A DNA stretch of 28,440 nt, from assembly GCA_035649275.1 (NCBI GenBank), contig DASRJW010000110.1:1-28440 (forward strand), read 5' to 3'. This DNA is from Candidatus Krumholzibacteriia bacterium. Lineage in GTDB: Bacteria > Krumholzibacteriota > Krumholzibacteriia > G020349025. Of this stretch, positions 1-7,828 are shown one piece after another. Below the pieces are notes generated by a model, which was not told where the DNA came from, made no database searches, and was given only the letters and a program-made list of their open reading frames with translations. The number at the start of each line of letters is the position of its first letter. Position 1 is the stretch's first letter. The translations under genes and the position numbers were made by a program.

Positions 1-1
1 C

Positions 2-337
2 CGCGCCAAATATGGCAACCGCGCCGTCCGGGCCTATCGCGCCGCCGGCTGGGAGGTGTACCCGGTGCACCTCACCGCTGCCGCCATCGAGGGGATCCCG
101 GCCTTCCGCAGCGTCCTCGACCTGCCGGAGCGGTTGGAGCGCGCCACGATCTACCTGCCCCCGGAGAAGACCTTGCAGGTGCTGCCGGATCTGGCGGCGA
201 AGGGGGTGCGGGAGGTGTTCCTCAACCCCGGTTCCGAGAATGCGGCGGTCATGGCGCGAGGCCAGGAGTTGGGCCTCGTGCTGGTCCTGGCGTGCAGCAT
301 CGTCGACATCGGTCGCAGTCCGCAGAATCCAGACTGA
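2..337 (+). CDS. CoA-binding domain protein (YccU-like), 3' part
   Basis: The reading frame is open from the left edge to the TGA at 335-337 and gives the last 111 residues of a small Rossmann-fold protein. It begins with RAKYGNRAVRAYRAAGWEVY and continues with VYPVHL, a strand-turn-strand pattern. Later come the segments VREVFLNPGSEN and LVLACSIVDI. These match the CoA-binding family typified by E. coli YccU, whose members are usually about 130-145 residues, so perhaps 20-30 residues including the glycine-rich first loop lie outside the window. The family is thought to bind CoA or a nucleotide in the cytoplasm, and its role is unknown. The GTG at 56 is probably internal, because the frame upstream is homologous in style. 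The next gene follows after roughly 160 bases. Confidence 0.75.
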   Translation, partial: RAKYGNRAVRAYRAAGWEVYPVHLTAAAIEGIPAFRSVLDLPERLERATIYLPPEKTLQVLPDLAAKGVREVFLNPGSENAAVMARGQELGLVLVLACSIVDIGRSPQNPD

Positions 338-499
338 GCTCGCCCGGGCCGGGTCCGCCGAAGACCTCGCCGTCGCTCTCCGCGCCCGAATTTTTCCCAG
401 GAGCTTGGGTGGGTGCGGTCTTCCGCTTGCCCCAGGGGACCAGAGAGGCTAGTACTTGGATTGCATCGCTCTGCCTCGTCTCGAGCCGGGGGTCGACGC

Positions 500-1330
500 T
501 TGTCCGCTGGGAAAAAGCCGCCTGCACCGCAGGACGACGTGCCGTCGGCTGGCACACCCTCCTCGGCCCGCCTGCCTCTGGAACAGACGAAGGCGCCGCG
601 CGAGTGGCGCAGCCCTCGCACTGCGGCAGAAACAGGGAGCCAAGGCGCCGCCGTGCCCGAGGCCGCTCCCCTGGTGCCCGTGCCGGCTGGCCTACCGCCG
701 AGCCCGGAGCGCCCCCAGGGTTCGCTCGGTCCGCCGCGCCCGGAGGCACCACGCGAGACGGCCGGGGTCGATCAGGGACCACCCCTGCCCTCACGCTACG
801 GCGTCGATCGCCTCGTGCTCCTGGTGCGCGATCCGCACTGGAGCTACGCCTGGTGGGAAGTCCGGGAGGACGAAGTGGAGAGGGCGCGGCGCGATCTCGC
901 CGAGCCAGGGCGCCTGGTGCTGCGCTTCTACGACGTGAGCGCCGTCGACTGGGACGGTCGCAATCACCACAGCTCCTTCGACATCGAAGTGCACGACCTG
1001 GCGGGCAACTGGTACGTCGAGCTCGGACGCCCGGGAGCTGACTTCGTGGCCGAGCTCGGCCTGCGTGGCGCCGACGGGCGCTTCCTGCCCCTGGTGCGCT
1101 CCAACTTCGTCGCCATGCCGCGGGACGCCATGTCGCCGCAGAGCGATGCACACTGGATCGTCGAGGAAGAGCACTACCGGCGCATGTTCGAGCTCTCCGG
1201 TGGGGAAGCCATCGGCCTCGGCTCGGGGGAGATCCTGCGGGCGCTGGAAGAGCGGTTGCGTCGCGAGCTGATTGCCGGCGGCGTCTCCAGCTTCGGGATC
1301 TCCAGCCTCGCCTCGCGGCGCCAACCCTGA
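500..1330 (+). CDS. DUF4912 domain protein, glycogen-cluster associated
   Basis: The conserved core starts near base 800 with YGVDRLVLLVRDPHWSYAWW and continues through VLRFYDVSAVDWDG, the stretch NWYVELGRPGADFVAELGL, and RSNFVAMPRDAMS. This is the DUF4912 pattern, a beta-rich domain that commonly sits beside GH57 glucan enzymes. Before it lies about 95 residues of Pro/Ala/Arg-rich, probably disordered sequence. The start is uncertain: the frame is open back to a GTG at 413, and TTG 500 and GTG 539 are alternatives. I give TTG 500 because a G-rich tract precedes it. The tail after the core (EEEHYRRMFELSGGE, then a helix) is typical of the family. It lies 21 bases upstream of the branching enzyme and is probably co-transcribed. 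The molecular function is unknown; a carbohydrate-binding or regulatory role is inferred only from the neighbourhood. Confidence 0.75.
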   Translation: MSAGKKPPAPQDDVPSAGTPSSARLPLEQTKAPREWRSPRTAAETGSQGAAVPEAAPLVPVPAGLPPSPERPQGSLGPPRPEAPRETAGVDQGPPLPSRYGVDRLVLLVRDPHWSYAWWEVREDEVERARRDLAEPGRLVLRFYDVSAVDWDGRNHHSSFDIEVHDLAGNWYVELGRPGADFVAELGLRGADGRFLPLVRSNFVAMPRDAMSPQSDAHWIVEEEHYRRMFELSGGEAIGLGSGEILRALEERLRRELIAGGVSSFGISSLASRRQP

Positions 1331-1351
1331 GTCACGAGCGGCGGAGAGGAC

Positions 1352-2938
1352 ATGCCCCAGGGTTACTTCGCCCTCGTCCTGCACGCCCACCTGCCCTTCG
1401 TGCGCCATCCGGAGTACGACGAGTTCCTCGAAGAAGACTGGTTCTACGAGGCCATCTCCGAGACCTACGTGCCGCTCCTGCACGTCTTCGAATCCCTGGC
1501 GCGGGACGGCGTGCACTTCCGCGCCAGCATGTCCATGTCGCCGACCCTGCTGGCGATGCTCACCGACGAGCTCCTGGTGTCGCGCTATGTCCACCACCTG
1601 GAGCTGCTCATCGAGCTCGCCGACAAAGAAGTGCACCGCACCCGCCACGAGCCGCGCTTCCATGTCCTGGCCCAGATGTACGCGGCCCATTTCCGCGACT
1701 GCCATCGCACCTTCGTGGAGCGGTCGGGGCGTAACCTGGTGGCCGGCTTCCGCGCCCTCCAGGACGCCGGCCACCTGGAGATCCTCACCTGCGGCGCCAC
1801 CCACGGCTTCTTGCCGCTCATGCAGAGCTCCCCCGAGTCAGTGCGCGCCCAGGTGCGCATCGCGGCGGCGGACTACGTCCGGCACTTCGGGCGGCGGCCC
1901 CGGGGGATTTGGCTGCCCGAGTGCGGCTACTTTCCGGGCCTGGAGACGGTGCTGCAGGAAGAGGGCATCCGCTTCTTCATCGTCGACGCTCACGGCATCC
2001 TCTACGGCACGCCGCGGCCCAAGTTCGGCATCTTCGCCCCGGTCTATTGTCCCGGCGGCGTGGCCGCTTTCGGCCGCGACCTGGAGTCTTCCAAGCAGGT
2101 GTGGAGCGCCGAGGAAGGTTACCCGGGGGATTACGAGTACCGCGAGTTCTACCGCGACATCGGTCACGATCTCGATCTCGACTACATCCGCCCCTACATC
2201 CACAGCGGTGATCTGCGCATCAACACCGGGATCAAGTACTACGCCATCACCGGCCGGACCCCGCACAAGCAGCCCTACCGGCGCGACGTGGCTCTGGACA
2301 CCGCCGCCCACCACGCGGGCAACTTCCTGTTCAACCGCGGCAAGCAGGTGGAATACCTGCGCGGGGTGATGGGGAAAGAACCCATCGTGGTCTCGCCCTA
2401 CGACGCCGAGCTCTTCGGCCACTGGTGGTTCGAGGGACCGCAGTTCCTGGATTACCTCTTCCGCAAGCTGCACTACGACCAGGACCTCGTCGAGCCGATC
2501 ACGCCCATGGAGTACCTGGAGCGCCATCCGCGCCAGCAGGTGGTACGCCCGAGCTTCTCGAGCTGGGGCCACAAGGGCTACGCCGAGGTCTGGCTCGAGG
2601 GCTCGAACGATTGGATCTACCGCCACCTGGACCAGGCGGCGCGCACGATGGTCGAGCTCGCCCGGGCCCATCCCGAGGCGACGGGTGTCGAGCGCCGGGC
2701 GCTGAACCAGGCGGCGCGCGAGCTGCTGCTGGCGCAGAGCAGCGACTGGGCTTTCATCATGAAGACCGGCACCGTCGTCCCTTACGCCGTGAAGCGCACC
2801 CGGCTGCACCTGCACCGGCTGCAACAGTTGGCGGAGATGCTGCGGGACGGTGGGGTCGACGAGGCGGAGCTGCTGGCGATGGAACGCAGCGACAACCTCC
2901 TCCCGGACCTGGATTACCGGGTCTACGCCGGACGGTGA
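1352..2938 (+). CDS. GH57 1,4-alpha-glucan branching enzyme
   Basis: The protein has 528 residues, the usual size of GH57 (DUF1957-type) branching enzymes such as T. kodakarensis TK1436. These cut alpha-1,4-glucan and re-attach the piece by an alpha-1,6 bond, in the cytoplasm, during glycogen synthesis. The five GH57 motifs appear in order: HAHLPF (about residue 11), GATHGFLPL (about 150), GIWLPECGYFPG with the presumed nucleophile E190, SPYDAELFGHWWFEG with the presumed acid D351, and SSWGHKGYAEVWL near residue 400. A helical C-terminal domain follows, ending YAVKRTRLHLHRL and NLLPDLDYRVYAG. ATG 1352 follows GGAGAGGAC, a good ribosome site. The downstream GH57/DUF3536 gene begins four bases after the stop, so the two are almost certainly one transcript. 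Confidence 0.92.
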   Translation: MPQGYFALVLHAHLPFVRHPEYDEFLEEDWFYEAISETYVPLLHVFESLARDGVHFRASMSMSPTLLAMLTDELLVSRYVHHLELLIELADKEVHRTRHEPRFHVLAQMYAAHFRDCHRTFVERSGRNLVAGFRALQDAGHLEILTCGATHGFLPLMQSSPESVRAQVRIAAADYVRHFGRRPRGIWLPECGYFPGLETVLQEEGIRFFIVDAHGILYGTPRPKFGIFAPVYCPGGVAAFGRDLESSKQVWSAEEGYPGDYEYREFYRDIGHDLDLDYIRPYIHSGDLRINTGIKYYAITGRTPHKQPYRRDVALDTAAHHAGNFLFNRGKQVEYLRGVMGKEPIVVSPYDAELFGHWWFEGPQFLDYLFRKLHYDQDLVEPITPMEYLERHPRQQVVRPSFSSWGHKGYAEVWLEGSNDWIYRHLDQAARTMVELARAHPEATGVERRALNQAARELLLAQSSDWAFIMKTGTVVPYAVKRTRLHLHRLQQLAEMLRDGGVDEAELLAMERSDNLLPDLDYRVYAGR

Positions 2939-2942
2939 GGGG

Positions 2943-5456
2943 ATGCCCAGTTCGCGCCGGCCCGATTCCCGTGTCGTCTTGCACGGTCACTTCTACCAAC
3001 CCCCTCGCGACAGCCCCTGGACCGAGGAGATCCCCGAGCAGCCCAGCGCCCACCCGTACCACGACTGGAACGAGCGCATCTATCGCGAGTGCTATCGGCC
3101 CAACACCGCCTCGCGGGTGCTCGACGGATTCGGGCGCATTCGCCGCATCGTCAACAATTTCGAGCACCTGAGCTTCAACGTCGGGCCGACCCTGCTCTCC
3201 TGGCTGGAAACGGCGCACCCGGAGACCTACAGGCGCATCCTAGAGGCGGACCGCCGCAGCTGCGCGCGGCGCCGCGGCCACGGCAACGGCATCGCCCAGG
3301 CCTACCACCATTCGATCCTGCCGCTGGCGAACGAGCGCGATCGGCGCACCCAGATCCGCTGGGGGCAGCGCGACTTCGCGCTCCGCTTCGGGCGCGAAGC
3401 CGAAGGCATGTGGCTGCCGGAGACGGCGATCCACCGCGGCACCGTGGACGCTCTGGTGGAGTGCGCCGTTCGCTTCACCGTGCTCTCGCCTTATCAAGCG
3501 CGGCGGGTGCGGCCGCTCGCCGGGGGGGCGTGGCAAGAAGTGGGTGGCGGCCGTATCGATGCGCGCCGGCCCTACCTGGTGCGCTCCAGCAACGGCGGCA
3601 CCCTGGTGGTGTTCTTCTACGACGGCCCGGTGTCGCGGGCGATGGCCTTCGAGAAGCTGCTGCACAGCGCCGACCGGCTCGCCGAGCGCCTGGCGCTGGT
3701 GGTGGATCCGGAGCGCGCCGGGCCGCAGCTGGTATCGACAGCGGTGGACGGCGAGACCTTCGGTCACCACGAGCCGTTCGCCGACATGTGCGTGGCATCC
3801 TTCTGCAGCGACAAGGCGGCGCTGCGCGGTTTTCGTCTCACCAATTGGGGTGAGATCCTGGAAGAGCTCGAGCCAGCCCACGAAGTCGAGCTGGAGACGG
3901 GAGAGGCGGGGGAAGGCAGCGCCTGGAGCTGCGCCCACGGGGTCGGGCGCTGGGTGCGGGACTGCGGTTGCTCCACCGGCGCGCCCCCCGGATGGAACCA
4001 GGCCTGGCGCGGGCCGTTGCGCCAGGCGCTGGATGGCCTGCGCGACGCGACGGCGGCACTCTTCGAGCGCCACGGTGCCGGACTCTTCCACGACCCTTGG
4101 GAGGCGCGGGACGACTTCGTCGACGTCGCCACCTGGCCCAGCGATGGAGACCGGCTCGACGCCTTCCTGACCGGGCACCTGCGTCCCGAAGCAGGGAAGG
4201 GAAAGCAGGTGGCGGCGCTCACTTTGCTCGAGGCGCAGCGGCACGCCATGGCGATGTACACCAGCTGCGGCTGGTTCTTCGCCGATGTCACCGGGATCGA
4301 AACGGTGCAGATCCTGCGTTACGCCGCCCGTTGTGTCGAGCTCATGCGGCGCGTGTCGGGGGAGGACCTGGAGGAGACGCTGCTCGCAGCGCTGGAGCGT
4401 GTGCGCAGCAACAACGGTCACGATACCGGACGCACGATCTACGAGAACTGGGTGCGTCCCGATCTCCGCAGCGCCGAGCATGCGGTGACGGCGCGGGCGG
4501 TGCTCGGCGCCCTCGACCTCGCCGCCGGGGCGAAGCGCTTTTACGGCTTCCAGGTCGAAGCCGAGGAGGAGAGCACCGCCGTGCTCGCCGGCCACGGCGG
4601 GCGGCGCGGCCACCTGCGGCTGCGAGAGGAACGCACGCAAGAGCGGCGGGAGTTCTCCTATCTGGTTCTGCAGTATGCCCCGCGGTTGTTGGCTTGCTTC
4701 ACCAGCGCCGCCGACCGGGCCGCCCACGAGCAGCTCGGCCGCGAGCTCGGCCGCCTCAAGAAAGATCTCACCCGGCTCGAGTTGGAACGGGTGCTCACCG
4801 GCCACTACGGGGCACGCCCCCGCGGCATCGGCGATCTGCTTGCCGCCGAACGCCGGCACATCGCCACCAGCCTGGCGCTGGAGCGCGTGGCGGCAGCGCG
4901 CCTGCATGCTCGCGCTCTCTTCGACGAGAGCGTGGAGTTGTTGCGGGACTTCGCCGACATCGGCCTGGAGCTCCCGGAGGAGCTGCGCACCCCCTGTGAG
5001 CTCAGCCTACAGGTCGACCTGGAAGCGGCGGCGGCGGCGCTCCGTCCGCCGTTCGGCGGGGAATCGACCCAGCGTCTGCGCGATGTCCTGCGACTGGCGC
5101 AGGAGCTCGGCTTGCGCCTGCGCTTGGAACCGGTGGCGAAGAGCTTGAGCTCGCTCCTGCGCGAGCAGACCCAGCAGCTGAGCCAGCGGCCGGACCGCTT
5201 CGCCTTCGGCGCGGCGCAGCAGCTGCTGGCGCTGGCGGAGGAACTGCAGCTGCGACTCGACCGCACCGAATCGGAAGAGCACCTGCACCGCCTGGTGGAG
5301 CGCCTGGTGGTGGCGGTCGCCTCCCCCAGCGCCGATCTCCCCGAAGGGGCCATGCTCGATGCGGCGCTGGAGCTGGCGGCGCGGCTGCACTTCGCGGTGG
5401 ACGAAATCCGCTTGCGCTTGCAAGTGCCCGGCGGCGGCCCCCTGCCTCAGAACTGA
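2943..5456 (+). CDS. GH57 family protein with DUF3536 C-terminal region
   Basis: This is an 837-residue protein with an N-terminal GH57 barrel and a long helical C-terminal part of the DUF3536 type. Visible motifs are VVLHGHFYQPPR near residue 12 (HxHxxQPP), GMWLPETAIHRG with presumed nucleophile E160, and STAVDGETFGHHEP with presumed acid D269. Beyond residue about 410, segments such as TSCGWFFADVTGIETVQILR and SNNGHDTGRTIYENWV belong to the family-specific half. ATG 2943 is preceded by GTGAGGGG that overlaps the previous stop, pointing to translational coupling. Such proteins are annotated as putative alpha-amylase or amylopullulanase-like; the real substrate is not known, and I infer alpha-glucan processing with the branching enzyme. 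It lacks a signal peptide, so it should be cytoplasmic. Its last codons overlap the convergent YgfK-like gene by 10 bases. Confidence 0.85.
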   Translation: MPSSRRPDSRVVLHGHFYQPPRDSPWTEEIPEQPSAHPYHDWNERIYRECYRPNTASRVLDGFGRIRRIVNNFEHLSFNVGPTLLSWLETAHPETYRRILEADRRSCARRRGHGNGIAQAYHHSILPLANERDRRTQIRWGQRDFALRFGREAEGMWLPETAIHRGTVDALVECAVRFTVLSPYQARRVRPLAGGAWQEVGGGRIDARRPYLVRSSNGGTLVVFFYDGPVSRAMAFEKLLHSADRLAERLALVVDPERAGPQLVSTAVDGETFGHHEPFADMCVASFCSDKAALRGFRLTNWGEILEELEPAHEVELETGEAGEGSAWSCAHGVGRWVRDCGCSTGAPPGWNQAWRGPLRQALDGLRDATAALFERHGAGLFHDPWEARDDFVDVATWPSDGDRLDAFLTGHLRPEAGKGKQVAALTLLEAQRHAMAMYTSCGWFFADVTGIETVQILRYAARCVELMRRVSGEDLEETLLAALERVRSNNGHDTGRTIYENWVRPDLRSAEHAVTARAVLGALDLAAGAKRFYGFQVEAEEESTAVLAGHGGRRGHLRLREERTQERREFSYLVLQYAPRLLACFTSAADRAAHEQLGRELGRLKKDLTRLELERVLTGHYGARPRGIGDLLAAERRHIATSLALERVAAARLHARALFDESVELLRDFADIGLELPEELRTPCELSLQVDLEAAAAALRPPFGGESTQRLRDVLRLAQELGLRLRLEPVAKSLSSLLREQTQQLSQRPDRFAFGAAQQLLALAEELQLRLDRTESEEHLHRLVERLVVAVASPSADLPEGAMLDAALELAARLHFAVDEIRLRLQVPGGGPLPQN

Positions 5457-5459
5457 GGC
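5444..5459. terminator. Perfect palindrome at convergent stop codons, possible bidirectional terminator
   Basis: The sequence GCCTCAG-AA-CTGAGGC is a perfect inverted repeat with 7-base arms. It contains the TGA of the plus-strand GH57 gene (5454-5456) and the TGA of the minus-strand YgfK-like gene (5447-5449) in symmetric positions. On RNA from either strand it can fold as a short hairpin. There is no T-tract on either side, so a classical intrinsic terminator is not shown; a role in ending or stabilising both transcripts is inference. Confidence 0.4.
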
Positions 5460-7675
5460 GTGTTGATCATGTGCACCGTGGTGGGATCGAGCGCTCCAGC
5501 GAGGAGCGTGCGCAGCACGTGATAGGCGCGCATGTCGAGCCGCGTGCCGGCAGCGACCGGGCCGCGGGGGAAGCGGGTCTGCAGCGGCCGGTGCGTGCTC
5601 GGGTCGAAGTCCACTTCCATCGCGGCGCTGCGGAAGGTGGTGGCGCCGCTGTCGGCGTCGCGCTGGAGGAAATGTTCGCCGCCGTCGGCGAAGCGACCCC
5701 AGATACCGTGCCGGCGGCCGAGACGGACGTAGAAGCCCATGCCGCCGTCGCGACTCCACGACTCCAGGCTGGAGAAGAAGCGGGGCTTTTCCACGAAGGG
5801 GCCGCCGTCTTCGGGACAGAAGACGTCGCAGTTGCCGCAGTCGTTGCAGAAGTCGGCGTAATTGGCGATCTGGTGTTGCTTGGCGACGACGAAGCGCCCA
5901 CCCGGCACGGCGACCAGGGCGCCGTCCTGCCAGGTGTAGTCGACGTATTCGAAGTCCTGCGGCACGGCGTGGTAGACGAAGTTGGCGGCGTTCGGGCACA
6001 CCGGCATGCACTTGTCGCAGTTGATGCAGTCGTACAGCTGCAGGTGCGAGCCGATCTTCCGCGGCACCCGGGCGTTGCGGGCGGCGTGGTAGCGCGGTTC
6101 GAGGGGAGCGCGTTCCACCACCGGGTCGATGTTCGCGGCGGCCGCCAGCTCCACCAGACGCCGGTAGAGCTGCGCCCTGTCGGCGCTTTCGTTCTCGACC
6201 CGCAGGGTGGAGCGGAGCAAGAGCGGCCGCGTCTTCCACACCGCCCCGAGGGCGGCACGCACGTCGTGATAGGGGGAGCCGCGGATGGCCTCGCAGAGAC
6301 GCCGCTCCAGAGCCTGGGTGAACTCGAGCACATCCGCCTGCCGGCGTGGGTCGCCGCCGGGCCGGGCGGCGCGCTCCAAGGCGGCGCGAAGCTCGCCGAC
6401 GGCGGCGCGCGCCGCGGCCTCGCCGTGGTTCTCGGCGCGGAGGACGAAGTCGCCGATCGAACGCACCCCGAGCCGCTGCATCTCCGCTTCCAGGTTGGTC
6501 AGATACGTTGGCAGGCGCCCGAAGCCACCGGGGCGCAGCAGATCGGTGCAGGTGGTGATCGGCGTCAGGTTGCAGGCCATGGCGCGGGAGAAGTTGTGCG
6601 CGTCGATGCCGGCGGAAAACGAGATGGGCAGCTCGGGCCCGAGGGCGGCGCGCACGTCGCGCAGGATGTGCAGTGTCAACACGTGCAGGGGCTGCCCCGA
6701 GAGGTACATGACCTCGTCGGCGAACATAGGGCGGTGGTTGTGCACCACCAAGGTGTTGGTGAGCTTGAGGCCGAAGCCGAGGCCGAGGGCCGCGGCGCTC
6801 TGCCGCAGACGCTGCGCCATGGGCACCATCTGCTCGAACTGGAGATCGCGCTCGAAGTGTTCCCGCGCCGGCCGGATGTCGGTGTAGCCCAGCTCGTCGT
6901 GCAGGAGTTGCTCGCAGCGTTCGACACCGAGCAGGGTCGGATTGAGCTTGACCGTCAGGTGTAATCCCAGCTCGCGGAGGAGGAACTCCCCGATCCCCTC
7001 GATCTCCTCCGCCGGGCAGCCGTGGAAGGTGGAAAGGGTAGCGCTCTGGACGAGGTCGCGGCGGAAGGGCAGGTCGCGCAGGCCGTGGTAGCGCTCCGGG
7101 ATCTGCGGTCGCAGCTCCTCGATGATGCTCTCTGCGTCCATGCAAGCACGGATGCTCTCCACCACCCGCGGGTGGCGCAGACCCTTCAAGTCGTAGCCCA
7201 CCGAGAGGTCGAAGATCCACTCCGACTGGGCGAAGGATTCGTCTTCGTAAGCGCCGTCGAGGACGCCGCTTGCCCGCAGCATTTCGAGCAACATCTGAGC
7301 CCCGACGTACTCCCGCACCGCTTTCTCCAGGCGCAGCTCCTGGGACCATTCGACGTTGTAGCCGACGTTGGTGGCGTCGATGCACGGCCGCGGAATGGTG
7401 AGGTGGTCGTTCACTTGGATGGTCTTGAGCTCGAGGATGCGCGCGCCGGCGAGCCAGGAGAGGACGATGTTCTGCAGCATCTGCGTCTGCGGTCCCGCTG
7501 CCGGACCGAGAGCGTTGGTGGCCTGCTGGCCGTGGAACTGGACGCCGAGGTCGTAGCCGGGACGGCTGCGGTAGAACTTGTGCTCCGGCAGCTCGAAGAT
7601 GGCCCGCGTGCGCTCGTACTCCACGAAGGCTCGGTGCACCAAGGTGCCGAAGGGGGCGGGAATGAGCTCGGCCAC
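5447..7675 (-). CDS. YgfK-type iron-sulfur oxidoreductase lacking the NAD(P)H/FAD module
   Basis: The protein has 742 residues. GTG 7675 is preceded on the minus strand by AGGAGG at good spacing. The N-terminal half matches E. coli YgfK, the putative selenate reductase subunit related to dihydropyrimidine dehydrogenase. Visible segments are ALGPAAGPQTQMLQNIVLSW, GARILELKTIQVND, PCIDATNVGYNVEWS, FHGCPAEEIEGIG and LTVKLNPTLLG, an FMN-type barrel. Near the C-terminus are two ferredoxin-like clusters: C550, C553, C556 with C560 (CINCDKCMPVCP), and C610, C613, C616 with C620 (CNDCGNCDVFCP), enough for two 4Fe-4S centres. YgfK is about 1030 residues and has an FAD/NAD(P)-binding region between these parts. 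Here no GxGxxG nucleotide-binding motif is seen, so electrons probably come from another protein. The family's physiological substrate is unsettled; selenate, purine and amidohydrolase-linked roles have been proposed. Confidence 0.75.
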   Translation of the reverse strand: MAELIPAPFGTLVHRAFVEYERTRAIFELPEHKFYRSRPGYDLGVQFHGQQATNALGPAAGPQTQMLQNIVLSWLAGARILELKTIQVNDHLTIPRPCIDATNVGYNVEWSQELRLEKAVREYVGAQMLLEMLRASGVLDGAYEDESFAQSEWIFDLSVGYDLKGLRHPRVVESIRACMDAESIIEELRPQIPERYHGLRDLPFRRDLVQSATLSTFHGCPAEEIEGIGEFLLRELGLHLTVKLNPTLLGVERCEQLLHDELGYTDIRPAREHFERDLQFEQMVPMAQRLRQSAAALGLGFGLKLTNTLVVHNHRPMFADEVMYLSGQPLHVLTLHILRDVRAALGPELPISFSAGIDAHNFSRAMACNLTPITTCTDLLRPGGFGRLPTYLTNLEAEMQRLGVRSIGDFVLRAENHGEAAARAAVGELRAALERAARPGGDPRRQADVLEFTQALERRLCEAIRGSPYHDVRAALGAVWKTRPLLLRSTLRVENESADRAQLYRRLVELAAAANIDPVVERAPLEPRYHAARNARVPRKIGSHLQLYDCINCDKCMPVCPNAANFVYHAVPQDFEYVDYTWQDGALVAVPGGRFVVAKQHQIANYADFCNDCGNCDVFCPEDGGPFVEKPRFFSSLESWSRDGGMGFYVRLGRRHGIWGRFADGGEHFLQRDADSGATTFRSAAMEVDFDPSTHRPLQTRFPRGPVAAGTRLDMRAYHVLRTLLAGALDPTTVHMINTPQF

Positions 7676-7704
7676 GTCTGCCTCCTGGGAATGCCTCGGA
7701 GCCC

Positions 7705-7731
7705 ATTATAGTTGCGACCCGGAACCGTCAC
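7705..7731 (-). promoter_or_regulatory. Candidate housekeeping promoter for the YgfK-like gene
   Basis: On the minus strand a perfect TATAAT (7710-7705) lies about 30 bases upstream of the GTG start, with the AGGAGG ribosome site between. A partial -35 match, GTGACG (7731-7726), sits 15 bases before it, which is short. The -10 match stands out in such GC-rich DNA. The -35 is weak. Confidence 0.45.
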
Positions 7732-7755
7732 CTCGCTCCCGCACCGCCGACCGGC

Positions 7756-7784
7756 TTGCGCCCAGCCTCCGCAAAGGTTATGGT
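7756..7784 (+). promoter_or_regulatory. Weak candidate promoter upstream of the isoaspartate methyltransferase gene
   Basis: TTGCGC (7756-7761) and TATGGT (7779-7784) are separated by 17 bases. The match to the housekeeping consensus is 3/6 and 4/6. It is listed because this 153-base gap must hold the promoters of two divergent transcripts and nothing better is visible on the plus strand. Confidence 0.25.
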
Positions 7785-7828
7785 CCAGATGTGTATCTCG
7801 TCTGCTCATCGGATGTTGCGAGGCTAGG

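Noticed and set aside
415-431. CGG-N9-TTGCC resembling a sigma-54 site upstream of the DUF4912 gene
   Set aside because: Only GG and TTGC fit; none of the other consensus positions match.
1245-1260. TGG-N10-TTGC match resembling a sigma-54 site
   Set aside because: It lies inside the DUF4912 coding region, lacks the G at position 7 and is not followed closely by a likely start. It is treated as a chance match and as a caution for the other sites.
3240-4907. 555-codon open frame on the minus strand
   Set aside because: Antisense to the GH57/DUF3536 gene, which has clear motifs and a ribosome site; the antisense product has none.
5007-7706. 899-codon open frame on the minus strand
   Set aside because: It lies in another frame over the YgfK-like gene and part of the GH57 gene. 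Its product is Arg/Pro/Ala low-complexity sequence with no family motif, a normal by-product of high GC.
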